Shown here piece by piece: positions 25,900 to 35,067 of a stretch of 64,000 nt of DNA. How positions within the stretch are numbered: the stretch's first letter is position 1; every line of letters starts with the position of its first letter. The notes beneath the pieces are model-generated. The model saw only the letters and a list, made by a program, of their open reading frames with translations. It was not told where the DNA came from and ran no database searches. Source of the stretch: Dickeya chrysanthemi NCPPB 402 (GTDB lineage: Bacteria; Pseudomonadota; Gammaproteobacteria; Enterobacterales; Enterobacteriaceae). A program made the translations under genes and the position numbers. The stretch covers positions 691,685-755,684 of the forward strand of contig NZ_CM001974.1 of assembly GCF_000406105.1 (NCBI RefSeq), read 5' to 3'.

Positions 25900-26952
25900 A
25901 TGATGAAGATCATCACGTTTCTTACCCGCACCCGTTATCCGGGGCGGATTCACATCACCGACATCCTGAGCTGGGTGTGGCTGGTGGTCGGTACGTTGCT
26001 GGTGTTGATTCCGGTGATGTGGGCGGCGATGTCGTCGCTGAAAACGCCGTCGGAAATCAACCGTTTTCCGCCCAGTTTTCTGCCGGAGGCCGCCAGTACC
26101 ATCACGTTGCCCGACTACCCGAAACCGCTGGAACTGTGGCAGGCGAAGCAGGACGACGGCAGCGACAAGACGCTGGCGATGGTGCGGCGCATTGGTTTGC
26201 TGGCGCAAATGGTCGATCCTAAAGCGCCGCAAGAGGTGATACGGGTGCCGGTGCAAAACCTGACGCCGCAGAAAACCCTACATCTGGAAACCGACAACTA
26301 CACCACGCCGATGTCGAAATTCCACTTCACCACCTACCTGAAGAACACCGTGTTCGTGACGGTGATGGCGACGTTGCTGACGCTGCTGCTCAGTTCGATG
26401 GCGGCATTTGCGCTGGCGAAATACGAGTTTCGTGGGCGCGGCACGGTGCTGACGCTGTTTCTGTCTACCATGATGATCCCGCTGTCGGTGGTGATGGTGC
26501 CGACCTTTCTGGTGGTGATCGGCCTGCGGATGGGCGACAACTTGTGGGGGGTGATTATCCCGACGGTCGCCACGCCCACCGGGGTATTCTTGCTGCGCCA
26601 GTACATGCTGACGATTCCGGATGAGCTGATCGAAGCCGCGCGTATCGATGCCGCCAGCGAGTTCCGCATCTACTGGAAGATCATTCTGCCGCTCACCGCG
26701 CCGGCGCTGGCGGTGCTGGCGATCTTCTCGGTGATCTGGCGCTGGAACGATTTCCTGTGGCCGCTGATTGTGTTGTCCAGCCAGGATAACTTCACGCTGC
26801 AAATCGGTTTGAATGCGTTTCAGGGGCAGTTCTCGGTACAGTGGCACTATATTTTGGCGATGACCATGTTGTCGCTGCTGCCGGTGACGGCGGTGTTTGT
26901 GTTCCTGCAAAAATACATCACCACCGGTATCGCCAGCACAGGAATGAAATAA
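25900..26952 (+). CDS. Sugar ABC transporter permease 2 (MalG-type) with periplasmic insert
   Basis: 350 residues, about 70 more than a usual MalG-type permease. The extra residues lie between the first helix (about 25-45) and the second (about 150-170) and would form a large periplasmic domain. The EAA loop EAARIDAASEFRIYWKIILP is intact. The start is one of two adjacent ATG codons after GGGAGT, 12 bp beyond permease 1. The stop codon directly abuts the LacI regulator start. Confidence 0.92.
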   Translation: MMKIITFLTRTRYPGRIHITDILSWVWLVVGTLLVLIPVMWAAMSSLKTPSEINRFPPSFLPEAASTITLPDYPKPLELWQAKQDDGSDKTLAMVRRIGLLAQMVDPKAPQEVIRVPVQNLTPQKTLHLETDNYTTPMSKFHFTTYLKNTVFVTVMATLLTLLLSSMAAFALAKYEFRGRGTVLTLFLSTMMIPLSVVMVPTFLVVIGLRMGDNLWGVIIPTVATPTGVFLLRQYMLTIPDELIEAARIDAASEFRIYWKIILPLTAPALAVLAIFSVIWRWNDFLWPLIVLSSQDNFTLQIGLNAFQGQFSVQWHYILAMTMLSLLPVTAVFVFLQKYITTGIASTGMK

Positions 26953-27993
26953 ATGACGACGCTTAAGGACATCGCCGAGCGCGCGGGCGTGTCGATCAGT
27001 ACGGTATCGCGGGTACTGAACGGCACTGCGCCCATCAGCGCCAAAGTACGCCAGCAGATTATGGCGATCGCCGTTGAGCAGGGCTATCCGCTGCATAAGA
27101 TGAACAAAACGGCCGAGGCCCCGGAGCCGCTGCGGCACATTATGCTGGCGACGCCACGGAATCTGATGCTGGAAAGCGACCTTAATCTGGTGTCGCTGAC
27201 GCTGATTAACCGGCTGAAAACCCTGTGCCAGCAGCGCAATATCCAGCTCAGTCCGTTTGTCGGCGAGCCGGACAGCATCAACGAACAGCAATTGTTGCAG
27301 GCGCTGCGGGGCGGCAAGGCCAACGGCATTCTGATCGTCAATGACGACCATCCTACGTTGCTGAACGCGGTGGCGGAAAGCGGCGTACCGGCGGTATTGA
27401 TCAACGGCGAAGACCCGACCATGCGGCTTAACACCGTGATGCCGGCCAACTACTATGCGGCGACGGCGGCGGTGCGCTATCTGATAGCACAGGGGCATCG
27501 TCGTATCCTGCACCTGACCTGGCCTTCGCGTCAGACCATCCGCGAGCGTGAGCGCGGCTATCGCAGCGCGTTGGCAGAGGCCGCTATCGCACCGGATGAG
27601 CGATTGGTTCTGTCACTGCCGGATTTTCAGCCATTGACTGCCCGTGACGCGCTGCTCGACTGGCTGGTGCGCCATCCGGACCGGCTGGGCGTGACCGCCA
27701 TTTTCTGCGCCGCCGATAATCAGGCTATCGGCGTGGCCGATGCGCTCAGCCAGCACGGTCTGCGGGTGCCGGACGATATCTCGGTAATGGGGATGGACGA
27801 CATCCTGCCGCTCGATATGTTGCCGCTGTCGCTCACCACGGTGCGTCTGCCGTTCGAAGAGATGGCGCGCGCCGCGCTGCACCTGCTGACTCAACAACTG
27901 CTGCCTGCACAGGCCCTTGGCGTCGCTCAGCGTATCGAGCTGGCCGGGCATCTGGTTGTCAGGGAATCGGTGCGGGGGATTGCCAGAAGATAA
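26953..27993 (+). CDS. LacI-family transcriptional regulator
   Basis: 346 residues. The N-terminal helix-turn-helix (LKDIAERAGVSISTVSRVLN, residues 4-23) and hinge are classical, followed by the periplasmic-binding-protein-like sensor domain. The ATG begins right after the permease TAA. As last gene of the rightward operon it probably autoregulates and binds the two identical 14-bp palindromes between the divergent arms, with an imported or processed sugar as inducer. Effector unknown. Confidence 0.92.
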   Translation: MTTLKDIAERAGVSISTVSRVLNGTAPISAKVRQQIMAIAVEQGYPLHKMNKTAEAPEPLRHIMLATPRNLMLESDLNLVSLTLINRLKTLCQQRNIQLSPFVGEPDSINEQQLLQALRGGKANGILIVNDDHPTLLNAVAESGVPAVLINGEDPTMRLNTVMPANYYAATAAVRYLIAQGHRRILHLTWPSRQTIRERERGYRSALAEAAIAPDERLVLSLPDFQPLTARDALLDWLVRHPDRLGVTAIFCAADNQAIGVADALSQHGLRVPDDISVMGMDDILPLDMLPLSLTTVRLPFEEMARAALHLLTQQLLPAQALGVAQRIELAGHLVVRESVRGIARR

Positions 27994-28027
27994 ATCGCTG
28001 TATCTGACGGGGGAGGGATACAGCGAT
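27994..28027 (+). terminator. Stem-loop after the LacI gene
   Basis: ATCGCTGTATC and GATACAGCGAT form a perfect 11-bp stem with a 12-nt loop starting right after the regulator stop. It is followed by ATTCTT rather than a clean T-run. It probably ends the rightward operon before the convergent efflux operon. Bases 28028-28103 hold no gene. Confidence 0.65.
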
Positions 28028-28103
28028 ATTCTTACCTGATGCTCACAGGCAACGGCTGGCAGCAATGGTGGTCAGACGCAGACAAGTAACGATCATGCGA
28101 TAG

Positions 28104-29564
28104 CTAATTCGAATCCTGCAGGGTACCGGGCGTCCATCCCCCACCCAACGCCTTATACAAGGTTATCTGGCTGTGTTGCTGTGAAAGTCGGCTCTGAATA
28201 AGGGATTGCTGAGCGGCGTATAGCGTGCGCTGCGCATCCAGTACGTTCAGATAGCCCGTTGCACCATTGGCATACTGTGCCTGCACAAAATCGAACGCCG
28301 CCTGAGAAGCCGCCACATTTTTTTGCTGTGCGTCGGTTTCCCTATCCACGACACTGCGTTCAGCCAGCGCATCCGCCACTTCCCGGAATGCGGTTTGGAT
28401 GGTTTTTTCATATTTCGCCACGGCAATATCGCGTTCAACGTTGGACGTCTCTAACTGCGCCATAAGTCGGCCACCACTGAAAATCGGCAGGTTGATTTGC
28501 GGCGCAAAATTCCAGTTGCGCCCACCCGCATCAAACAACTCACCCAGTGCGTTGCTGGCCCGTCCTGCTGAGGTGGTCAGACTAATACTAGGGAAGAAAG
28601 CGGCACGGGCAGCACCGATATCGGCATTCGCACCAAGCAAACTGTGTTCCGCGGCAACGATGTCCGGCCTTTGTTGCAGCAGGTCTGAGGGCAATCCGGC
28701 AGAAACGGGCTTTGCGCTCGTCATTCCGGTGAGCGAGTATGCCGAGGGTAACAAATCCTCAGGCAAGGGTTTACCCACCAGCAACTCCAGCGCATTGCGA
28801 TCGGAGATGACTTGCTTGTCGGCCAGGAGTGTCTGATATCGCACGCTTTCCAGCTCACTCTCCGCCTGATGCAACGGCAGTGGTGAGGATTTACCCTCGA
28901 TGGTCAGACTCTTTTGCAGATCATATTCCTCCTGGCGACTGCGTAATGTCTCGTGCGCCAGACGTTGTAAATCCTGATCCGCAGCAAGAGACATATAGTT
29001 TCCTGTCACGTCGGCAATCAGGCTAATCTGCGTGGCCCGGCGGGACCAGTCGGTCGATAAATAGGCCTGCCGTGCTTCTTCCTTGAGGCTGCGGACGCGG
29101 CCAAAAAGATCCAACTCATACGCGCTGATACCGACATCAAGGCTGTAGGCTCGGGTTACACCGCCAATGCCAGTGTAAGAAACCGACGCAGGGGTACGTT
29201 GCGCTTTCTCCGCGCCCGAAACGCCTACTTGCGGCACCAGTTCAGCTCGCTGAATCTGATACTGTGCATGGGTTTTCTGGATATTTAACACCGCAATCCG
29301 CAAATCCCGATTGTTATCCAATGCCAGTTGCACGACCTGCCGTAACTTAGGATCTGCAAATAATTCTTGCCAGGATACCGTCGCAACGGGCGACGCAGTA
29401 TGCGCCTCTTTTACCGGCCACTGCGTCGCTACAGGCATGGCGGAACGATGATATTCCGGTGTCAACGTACAGCCTGCACACAATGAGGTGATGATGGCTG
29501 CCGTCACTAGCGTCAGGATGTGTCTGGACAAATATGACGCTTGGGAGATCATGGAAACGTTCAT
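28104..29564 (-). CDS. RND efflux outer-membrane lipoprotein channel (NodT/OprM family)
   Basis: 486 residues from the ATG at 29564 (AGGTGG before it). A lipoprotein signal peptide with lipobox LCAGC near residues 27-31 is followed by TLTPEYHRSAMP, typical of NodT-family outer-membrane factors. Two homologous halves carry the long coiled-coil alpha-barrel hairpins. It forms the trimeric outer-membrane duct of the pump encoded upstream. It is the last gene of the operon, 67 bp after the permease. Confidence 0.92.
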   Translation of the reverse strand: MNVSMISQASYLSRHILTLVTAAIITSLCAGCTLTPEYHRSAMPVATQWPVKEAHTASPVATVSWQELFADPKLRQVVQLALDNNRDLRIAVLNIQKTHAQYQIQRAELVPQVGVSGAEKAQRTPASVSYTGIGGVTRAYSLDVGISAYELDLFGRVRSLKEEARQAYLSTDWSRRATQISLIADVTGNYMSLAADQDLQRLAHETLRSRQEEYDLQKSLTIEGKSSPLPLHQAESELESVRYQTLLADKQVISDRNALELLVGKPLPEDLLPSAYSLTGMTSAKPVSAGLPSDLLQQRPDIVAAEHSLLGANADIGAARAAFFPSISLTTSAGRASNALGELFDAGGRNWNFAPQINLPIFSGGRLMAQLETSNVERDIAVAKYEKTIQTAFREVADALAERSVVDRETDAQQKNVAASQAAFDFVQAQYANGATGYLNVLDAQRTLYAAQQSLIQSRLSQQHSQITLYKALGGGWTPGTLQDSN

Positions 29565-29631
29565 ACCATTGCCACCTGACAAAGGGCGAAGGCGCGGCGG
29601 TTACCGCCGTCGGGATAAACAGTCAAACGCG

Positions 29632-32600
29632 TCATTTCGTCGGCTCCTCACGTGTAATGTTGAACCAGGTGACATAAAGCGCGGGCAGGAATAACAGCGT
29701 CAGGACGGTGCCGACGATAATGCCGCCCATCATGGCATAAGCCATTGGCCCCCAGAAAATCTCGCGCGCGATGGGAATGAGAGCAAGCGTGGCGGCGGCG
29801 GCGGTTAACATGATCGGCCGCATACGATGTTCGGTAGCCTGTACAACTGCCTGCCAGGGCGATATTCCTTCGGAACGTAAGGTGTCGATATGCACGACCA
29901 GAATGACCGAGTTGCGGATTAAAATACCCACCAGCGCCAACACACCCAAAATGGCGACAAAGCCCAGAGGGGCATTACTCAGCAGCAATGCCGCCACCAC
30001 GCCGATCAAGGCCAACGGGGCCACAGAAAACACCAAAAAAAGACGATGAAAACTTTGTAACTGAATCATCAAAATGGTGGCAATGACAAAAAGCATGACG
30101 GGGACCACCTTCACTATCGGTGCCTGTGCTTTCGCACTCTCTTCAACCGCTCCTCCTGTTTCTATCGTATAGCCCTGAGGAAGGCTCTGTCGTAACACCT
30201 CCACGTTTGGCTCAAGAGCCTGCACAATGGTTGCAGGTTGAATATCTCCGCTGACGCCCGCTTTCAGCGTGATGGTGGCAGCCCGATCGCGCCGCCAGAT
30301 AGTCGGTTGCTCAAGCTGATAACTGAACGTCGCGACGGAGGATAGTGGGACCTGCCGACCATTGTTTCCATCGAGCTGCAAATCCAGCAACGCGTCCACC
30401 GAACCGCGATCTTTTGCCTGACCTCGCCACAATACGTTGATCAGATAGATATCGTCGCGAACCTGCGTGACCACCTCGCCACCGGTCAGACCATTCAGCG
30501 CCTGGGCAATAGCCTGCGAGGAAACCCCCATCTGACGGGCCTTATCCTGCAGTACGTTTACCTTGACCACTCGGGCAGGTTCATTCCAGTCGAACGCCAG
30601 GTTGGTCAATGAGGGGTTCTGTCCGATAACAGCGGCCAGTTTATGCGCCTCGGTACGTACTGTCTGGATGTCCGGCCCGGCGACCCGGTACTGCACCGGC
30701 TTACCCACTGGCGGGCCTACGTCCAGCAGTTTGACGTAGGCATCCGTGCCGGGGAATGTGCGTGCAAAGTAGGCGCGATACTCTTTTTGCAAACGGTCCC
30801 GGGTTTTGATGTCTTTCGCCACAATCACCATCTGGCCGAACGACACCGAAGAAGGCTGAATATCGAAGGATAAAATAAAGCGCGGTGCGCCGGTGCCGAT
30901 ATAACTCGACCAATGATCGACATCGGGATTATTTTGCAATTTCTCCCGCTCGAATTGCGCCATTTGTCGGCTGGTTTCCTCGATCGAGCCGTTTTGCGGC
31001 AGGTTCCAGTCCACGATCAGCTCCGGCCGGTCAGAACTGGGGAAAAACTGATGTTGCACCAGCGACATACACAGAACGGAAACGATAAAGGCCGCACAGG
31101 TACTGCCAATGGTTAACCACCGATGGCGCAAACAATATTGCAGCATGCGGGAAAACGCGTGGTCGGTACGGCTCTTGTGCTCGGCTTTCTTTGTTATCGT
31201 CTTCGGCAGCAGTGCTACGCCCAACAGCGGGGCGATCAGTACCGCGACAACCCAGGACACGATCAGTGAAACAGCGATCACCACAAACAACGTGAACAGA
31301 AATTCGCCTGCATTACTGGCATTAAAACCGACGGGAATGAAACTGGCTACCGTGACCAGCGTTCCGGTTAACATCGGAAAAGCGGTGGAGGTGTAGACAT
31401 GCGTTGCCGCTTTTCTGAGGCTATCCCCCATTTCCAGACGGGCCACCATCATTTCTGTCGCAATCATCGCATCATCCACCAACAGTCCTAACGCGATAAT
31501 CAGTGCACCCAGGGATATGCGTTGTAATGAAATGCCGGAGTAATACATCACCAGGAAAGTGATGGCCAGCACCAGCGGAATGGAAATGGCCACCACCAGG
31601 CCAGCCCTGACGCCGAGGCTGATAAAACTGATCGCCAGCACAATGACCACCGCTTCAAATAAGGCACGGGTAAAGCCGGACACGGCGTCATCCACAATCG
31701 CGGGTTGGTCGGACACTTTGGACACCGACACCCCGGCCGGCAGGTCGTGCATAATATGGTCGATAATCCGATCCAGCGCATGGCCGAACACTAGCAAATT
31801 GCTGCCTGACTTGATGCCTACCGCCAGCGCGATGGCGGGTTTGCCGTCGTAACGAAATAGCGAGGTCGGTGGATCAACATAACCACGGGTAATGTTGACC
31901 ACGTCGGTAAGCGGGAAGAAGCGATTATTAATACGTAAGTTGATGTGTCGCAGGCTTTGCTCGGAGGCGAAGCCTCCATCCACGCGTAATGCAATACGGT
32001 CCGATCCCGCTTCAATAAAGCCGGACGCAGTCACGGCATTCTGAGCCTGCAATGCCGCGATAACGTCACTGCGGCTTACGCCCAGTTCGGCACTTTTGCG
32101 GGGATTGAACTCAAGGTAAATCACTTCATCCTGCGCGCCAAGGATATCAACGCGTCCGACGTTGGGGATGGTCAGGACTTTCTTTTGCACATCGTTGACA
32201 TAATCACGCAACTGGCGTTGGCTGATGCCATCGCTGGTGAAGGCATAAATATTACCGAACACGTCATCGAAGCGGTCGTTTAAAAAAGGGCCCTGTATAC
32301 CGACAGGAAAATTGCCCTGGATATCCGCCATCATATTGCGGACCCGTTGCCAGACGGCACGAACGTCCTTTGACGGCGTATCTTCCTTCAGATCGACGAA
32401 AATAATGGTTTGTCCAGCCGTTGTCTGGCTGCGGGTGTGATCTAATGTATCGATTTCCTGTAGTTTTTTTTCAATACGGTCAGTCACCTGATTCGTCATT
32501 TCTTCCGCAGTGGCTCCGGGCCACTGCGCCTGTATGACCATCGTTTTGATGGTAAATGCGGGATCTTCTTCTCTTCCCAGTTCCTGATAGGAAAAGAAAC

Positions 32601-32682
32601 CGATCACCGCAGAAATAATGATGAAATACCACACCAGGGAACGGTGCTCCAGCGCCCAGTCCGAAAGGTTAAATTTGTTCAC
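29632..32682 (-). CDS. RND efflux permease (TriC/HAE1-like)
   Basis: 1016 residues, full length for an RND drug/proton antiporter with 12 transmembrane helices and two large periplasmic loops. The proton-relay Asp pair lies in GLLVDDAMIA of helix 4 (about residue 400). The start is a GTG at 32682. Before the amber mutation, the adaptor frame would have ended at 32679, giving a GTGA overlap and coupling the two proteins. The two-adaptor arrangement resembles Pseudomonas TriABC, which exports triclosan; plant phenolics or other antimicrobials are plausible substrates here. Confidence 0.92.
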   Translation of the reverse strand: MNKFNLSDWALEHRSLVWYFIIISAVIGFFSYQELGREEDPAFTIKTMVIQAQWPGATAEEMTNQVTDRIEKKLQEIDTLDHTRSQTTAGQTIIFVDLKEDTPSKDVRAVWQRVRNMMADIQGNFPVGIQGPFLNDRFDDVFGNIYAFTSDGISQRQLRDYVNDVQKKVLTIPNVGRVDILGAQDEVIYLEFNPRKSAELGVSRSDVIAALQAQNAVTASGFIEAGSDRIALRVDGGFASEQSLRHINLRINNRFFPLTDVVNITRGYVDPPTSLFRYDGKPAIALAVGIKSGSNLLVFGHALDRIIDHIMHDLPAGVSVSKVSDQPAIVDDAVSGFTRALFEAVVIVLAISFISLGVRAGLVVAISIPLVLAITFLVMYYSGISLQRISLGALIIALGLLVDDAMIATEMMVARLEMGDSLRKAATHVYTSTAFPMLTGTLVTVASFIPVGFNASNAGEFLFTLFVVIAVSLIVSWVVAVLIAPLLGVALLPKTITKKAEHKSRTDHAFSRMLQYCLRHRWLTIGSTCAAFIVSVLCMSLVQHQFFPSSDRPELIVDWNLPQNGSIEETSRQMAQFEREKLQNNPDVDHWSSYIGTGAPRFILSFDIQPSSVSFGQMVIVAKDIKTRDRLQKEYRAYFARTFPGTDAYVKLLDVGPPVGKPVQYRVAGPDIQTVRTEAHKLAAVIGQNPSLTNLAFDWNEPARVVKVNVLQDKARQMGVSSQAIAQALNGLTGGEVVTQVRDDIYLINVLWRGQAKDRGSVDALLDLQLDGNNGRQVPLSSVATFSYQLEQPTIWRRDRAATITLKAGVSGDIQPATIVQALEPNVEVLRQSLPQGYTIETGGAVEESAKAQAPIVKVVPVMLFVIATILMIQLQSFHRLFLVFSVAPLALIGVVAALLLSNAPLGFVAILGVLALVGILIRNSVILVVHIDTLRSEGISPWQAVVQATEHRMRPIMLTAAAATLALIPIAREIFWGPMAYAMMGGIIVGTVLTLLFLPALYVTWFNITREEPTK

Positions 32683-32786
32683 AGCGTAGACGTCCTCTCA
32701 ATGCGGATTTTTTGCCCTGGTTGCAAGCTGTTCACACCGGCAATAACGATCTGCTCACCTTCCTGCAATCCACCCAATACACGTAC

Positions 32787-33770
32787 CTAATCCCCCTGTG
32801 ACGCAGGCATTAACTGAATTTCTCTCAGGCTGACGGTCAGGCTGGATGGGTTAATCACCCAGACGAAATGCGCCTGCTGTCGTTCAAGGATGGCGGTAGC
32901 GGGGACAATCAGCGGCTTGTCAGTATTTCGTGCCATCAGGGGGGAAACGGTCACCACGGTGCCTAAACGAAACGCCTCAGGCGCGTCATTAATGGCAATT
33001 TTCACCCGGCGCATGCGCGTCGCCGCATCTGCCGCCGGGGCAATCTCTCTCAGTTCTCCAGTCCATTTCACGGCGGGATCCATCTGCAGCGCGACCTCAA
33101 ACCGATGGCCCAGAGTCACGTCTTTTAGCTGGGACTCCGGCAGGTCAACCACGGCATCGCGTTCACCCAGATAAGCTATCTGCAATAACGTCTGACCAGC
33201 AGCCACCGTCTGCCCGGTCTCAACCGACACTGAGGTGATGACACCATCAAAGTGTGCTTTCAGTTCTGCATAACTTAACTGCTCACTGGCTTTGCGTAGT
33301 CTGGCCTGTGCCACATCGACCGCCGCCTGAGCGGCGGTAAGGCTTTGTTCGGCCTCCTCAAGGTTCTCAACGCTGGTGACGTTTACCGCAGCAAGACTCC
33401 GTTGACGTTTCGCCGTGATAACGGCGTTTTGCAGTTTTGCCTGGGCATCTTGCACGCTAGCCTGCGCACTTTGTACAGCGAACGCCAACGCCAGGGGGTC
33501 GAGCCGGGCGAGTACCTGCCCGGCTTTCACCTCATCGCCCACCTCAACATGCCGGGACACGACCCGGCCCGGCGTTTGAAAGGAAAGCGCGGACGTGATA
33601 CGCGGTTGCACCGTCCCGGCCAGGCTCATCCCGCCGGCGGATTCCTTAAGCGCCGTGGCAGATAACACATAACGCGGCGAGGGATTGACGGCTGCTTTAT
33701 CATCACACCCCGCGATTGATGCCAGTACTATTGCCAGAGTACCTATCAAAAACCATTGTTGTCGGTTCAT
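32787..33770 (-). CDS. RND periplasmic adaptor 2, cut short by an in-frame amber codon
   Basis: 327 residues from the ATG at 33770: a lipoprotein signal peptide with lipobox SIAGC (about 18-22), then lipoyl and hairpin domains (HVEVGDEVKAGQVLARLDPL) and a beta-barrel domain. The frame stops at TAG (32787-32789). Beyond it the same frame runs 36 more codons (VRVLGGLQEGEQIVIAGVNS, then LQPGQKIRIE) to a TGA at 32679 that overlaps the permease start. That tail is standard adaptor sequence (membrane-proximal domain), so the TAG looks like a recent nonsense mutation. Activity may be impaired; the other adaptor may partly compensate. Confidence 0.88.
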   Translation of the reverse strand: MNRQQWFLIGTLAIVLASIAGCDDKAAVNPSPRYVLSATALKESAGGMSLAGTVQPRITSALSFQTPGRVVSRHVEVGDEVKAGQVLARLDPLALAFAVQSAQASVQDAQAKLQNAVITAKRQRSLAAVNVTSVENLEEAEQSLTAAQAAVDVAQARLRKASEQLSYAELKAHFDGVITSVSVETGQTVAAGQTLLQIAYLGERDAVVDLPESQLKDVTLGHRFEVALQMDPAVKWTGELREIAPAADAATRMRRVKIAINDAPEAFRLGTVVTVSPLMARNTDKPLIVPATAILERQQAHFVWVINPSSLTVSLREIQLMPASQGD

Positions 33771-33771
33771 T

Positions 33772-34842
33772 TCACGGTAGCTCCCTGGAAACGTGCTGCC
33801 CTGCTATCAGAAACTTGCTGCCTTCAGTCACCACCCACGCACCGGGCGTAAGACCGGCGGTCACGACAACGTCTTGCGAGCGATAGCGTGCAACCGAGAT
33901 CTCATGCAGGGAAACCGTATCTTTCCCTTCCTCTATCACCCAGACAGCGGGTTTGCCCTGATGTGATGTCAGCGCACCGGGTGGCAGTAAAATGCCCGGT
34001 TGCTCGTTGACCACGATGTTGCCGACAACTGGTGCGCCGAGCGGCCATTGCGCAGAGACGGGTAATGTCGTTTTAACCTGCACGGTGCCGCTGGCCTCAT
34101 TCAACATCGGTGCAATTTCCCGCACTTTCGCGGTTAAAGCCTCTCCCTCTCTCGCCGAGATCAATCTCACTCTGATGTCATCTCCGGGGTGCTCATTGAG
34201 TAAAATGGCTTCCGGTACATCAAATACCGCATCACGGGGGCCATCATGAGCCAGAGTGAGCACGGTTTGCGCTGAAGCGACTACCTGTCCGACTTCCAGT
34301 TGCCGCGAAACAATCACACCATCAGCATCGGACTTGAGCTCGGTATACGTTAGTGCATCCTTCGCCGTATCAAGTGAAGACTGCGCGCTGACCACCCCAG
34401 CCTGCGCACTGCTTAAATCCTCACGCGCCTGATCCCACTCGGCCTGTGAGATAGCGTGGATTGTCAGCAACTTTTGGTCGCGACTAAAAATACGTTGTTT
34501 TAGCTGAAGCGTTGCGCGTGCCGAATGCAACGTTGCCTGGGCAACATCCACGTCTGCTTTTTTTTCGATATCGTCAAGGCGGGCAAGGACCTGTCCTTTC
34601 TGAACCCGGCTTCCGACATCAACCAGACGTGCAATAACCCGTCCCTCTGTGCGGAATGCCAGATCGGCCTGAAAGCGCGCTGTCACTTCCCCCGATATTT
34701 GAGCCTCATTTTGATACCGGACCTTTTGCACCTGTAGTGCTTTTACCGGCTGCGGAGGTGGCGTCAGCGCCTGTTTTTGCCCGTCACACCCTGTCAGTGC
34801 TATCCAGGCTAACCCGTACGCGATCATCGAAAACCGTTGCAT
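33772..34842 (-). CDS. RND periplasmic adaptor 1 (lipoprotein)
   Basis: 356 residues from the ATG at 34842, with GAGGATCCC upstream. A lipobox ALTGC follows a short hydrophobic signal. The lipoyl domain halves (RLVDVGSRVQKGQVLARLDD) surround a coiled-coil hairpin, then barrel and membrane-proximal domains ending near GSKFLIAGQHV. It is the first gene of the efflux operon; its TGA is 1 bp before the second adaptor start. Together the two adaptors should build the hexameric bridge between pump and channel. Confidence 0.92.
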   Translation of the reverse strand: MQRFSMIAYGLAWIALTGCDGQKQALTPPPQPVKALQVQKVRYQNEAQISGEVTARFQADLAFRTEGRVIARLVDVGSRVQKGQVLARLDDIEKKADVDVAQATLHSARATLQLKQRIFSRDQKLLTIHAISQAEWDQAREDLSSAQAGVVSAQSSLDTAKDALTYTELKSDADGVIVSRQLEVGQVVASAQTVLTLAHDGPRDAVFDVPEAILLNEHPGDDIRVRLISAREGEALTAKVREIAPMLNEASGTVQVKTTLPVSAQWPLGAPVVGNIVVNEQPGILLPPGALTSHQGKPAVWVIEEGKDTVSLHEISVARYRSQDVVVTAGLTPGAWVVTEGSKFLIAGQHVSRELP

Positions 34843-34889
34843 GGGATCCTCATCATTGAAACCGTAGAAAATAGACGTTATATGTATCA

Positions 34890-34909
34890 TTGACTGACTG
34901 GTCAGTCAA
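34890..34909. promoter_or_regulatory. TetR-type operator of the efflux operon
   Basis: TTGACTGAC-TG-GTCAGTCAA is a perfect 9-bp inverted repeat 47 bp upstream of the first adaptor gene and 158 bp from the divergent TetR gene. Tandem TGAC/GTCA units are common in operators of TetR regulators of RND pumps. The remaining bases to 35067 presumably hold the two promoters. Confidence 0.85.
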
Positions 34910-35067
34910 TTAAACGCGCAATACATCGTAGCTGTGCAACACGTTTGATGCCCGTTAAAAATGGCTTCACTTTTTCGTATTGATTTTCAGTGGTATTGAA
35001 GTGTGTCATGATCGTAGCGGGACATGAGCGAGCGCCGACACACGAAAACCTTAAGGAGTACGGTTAA

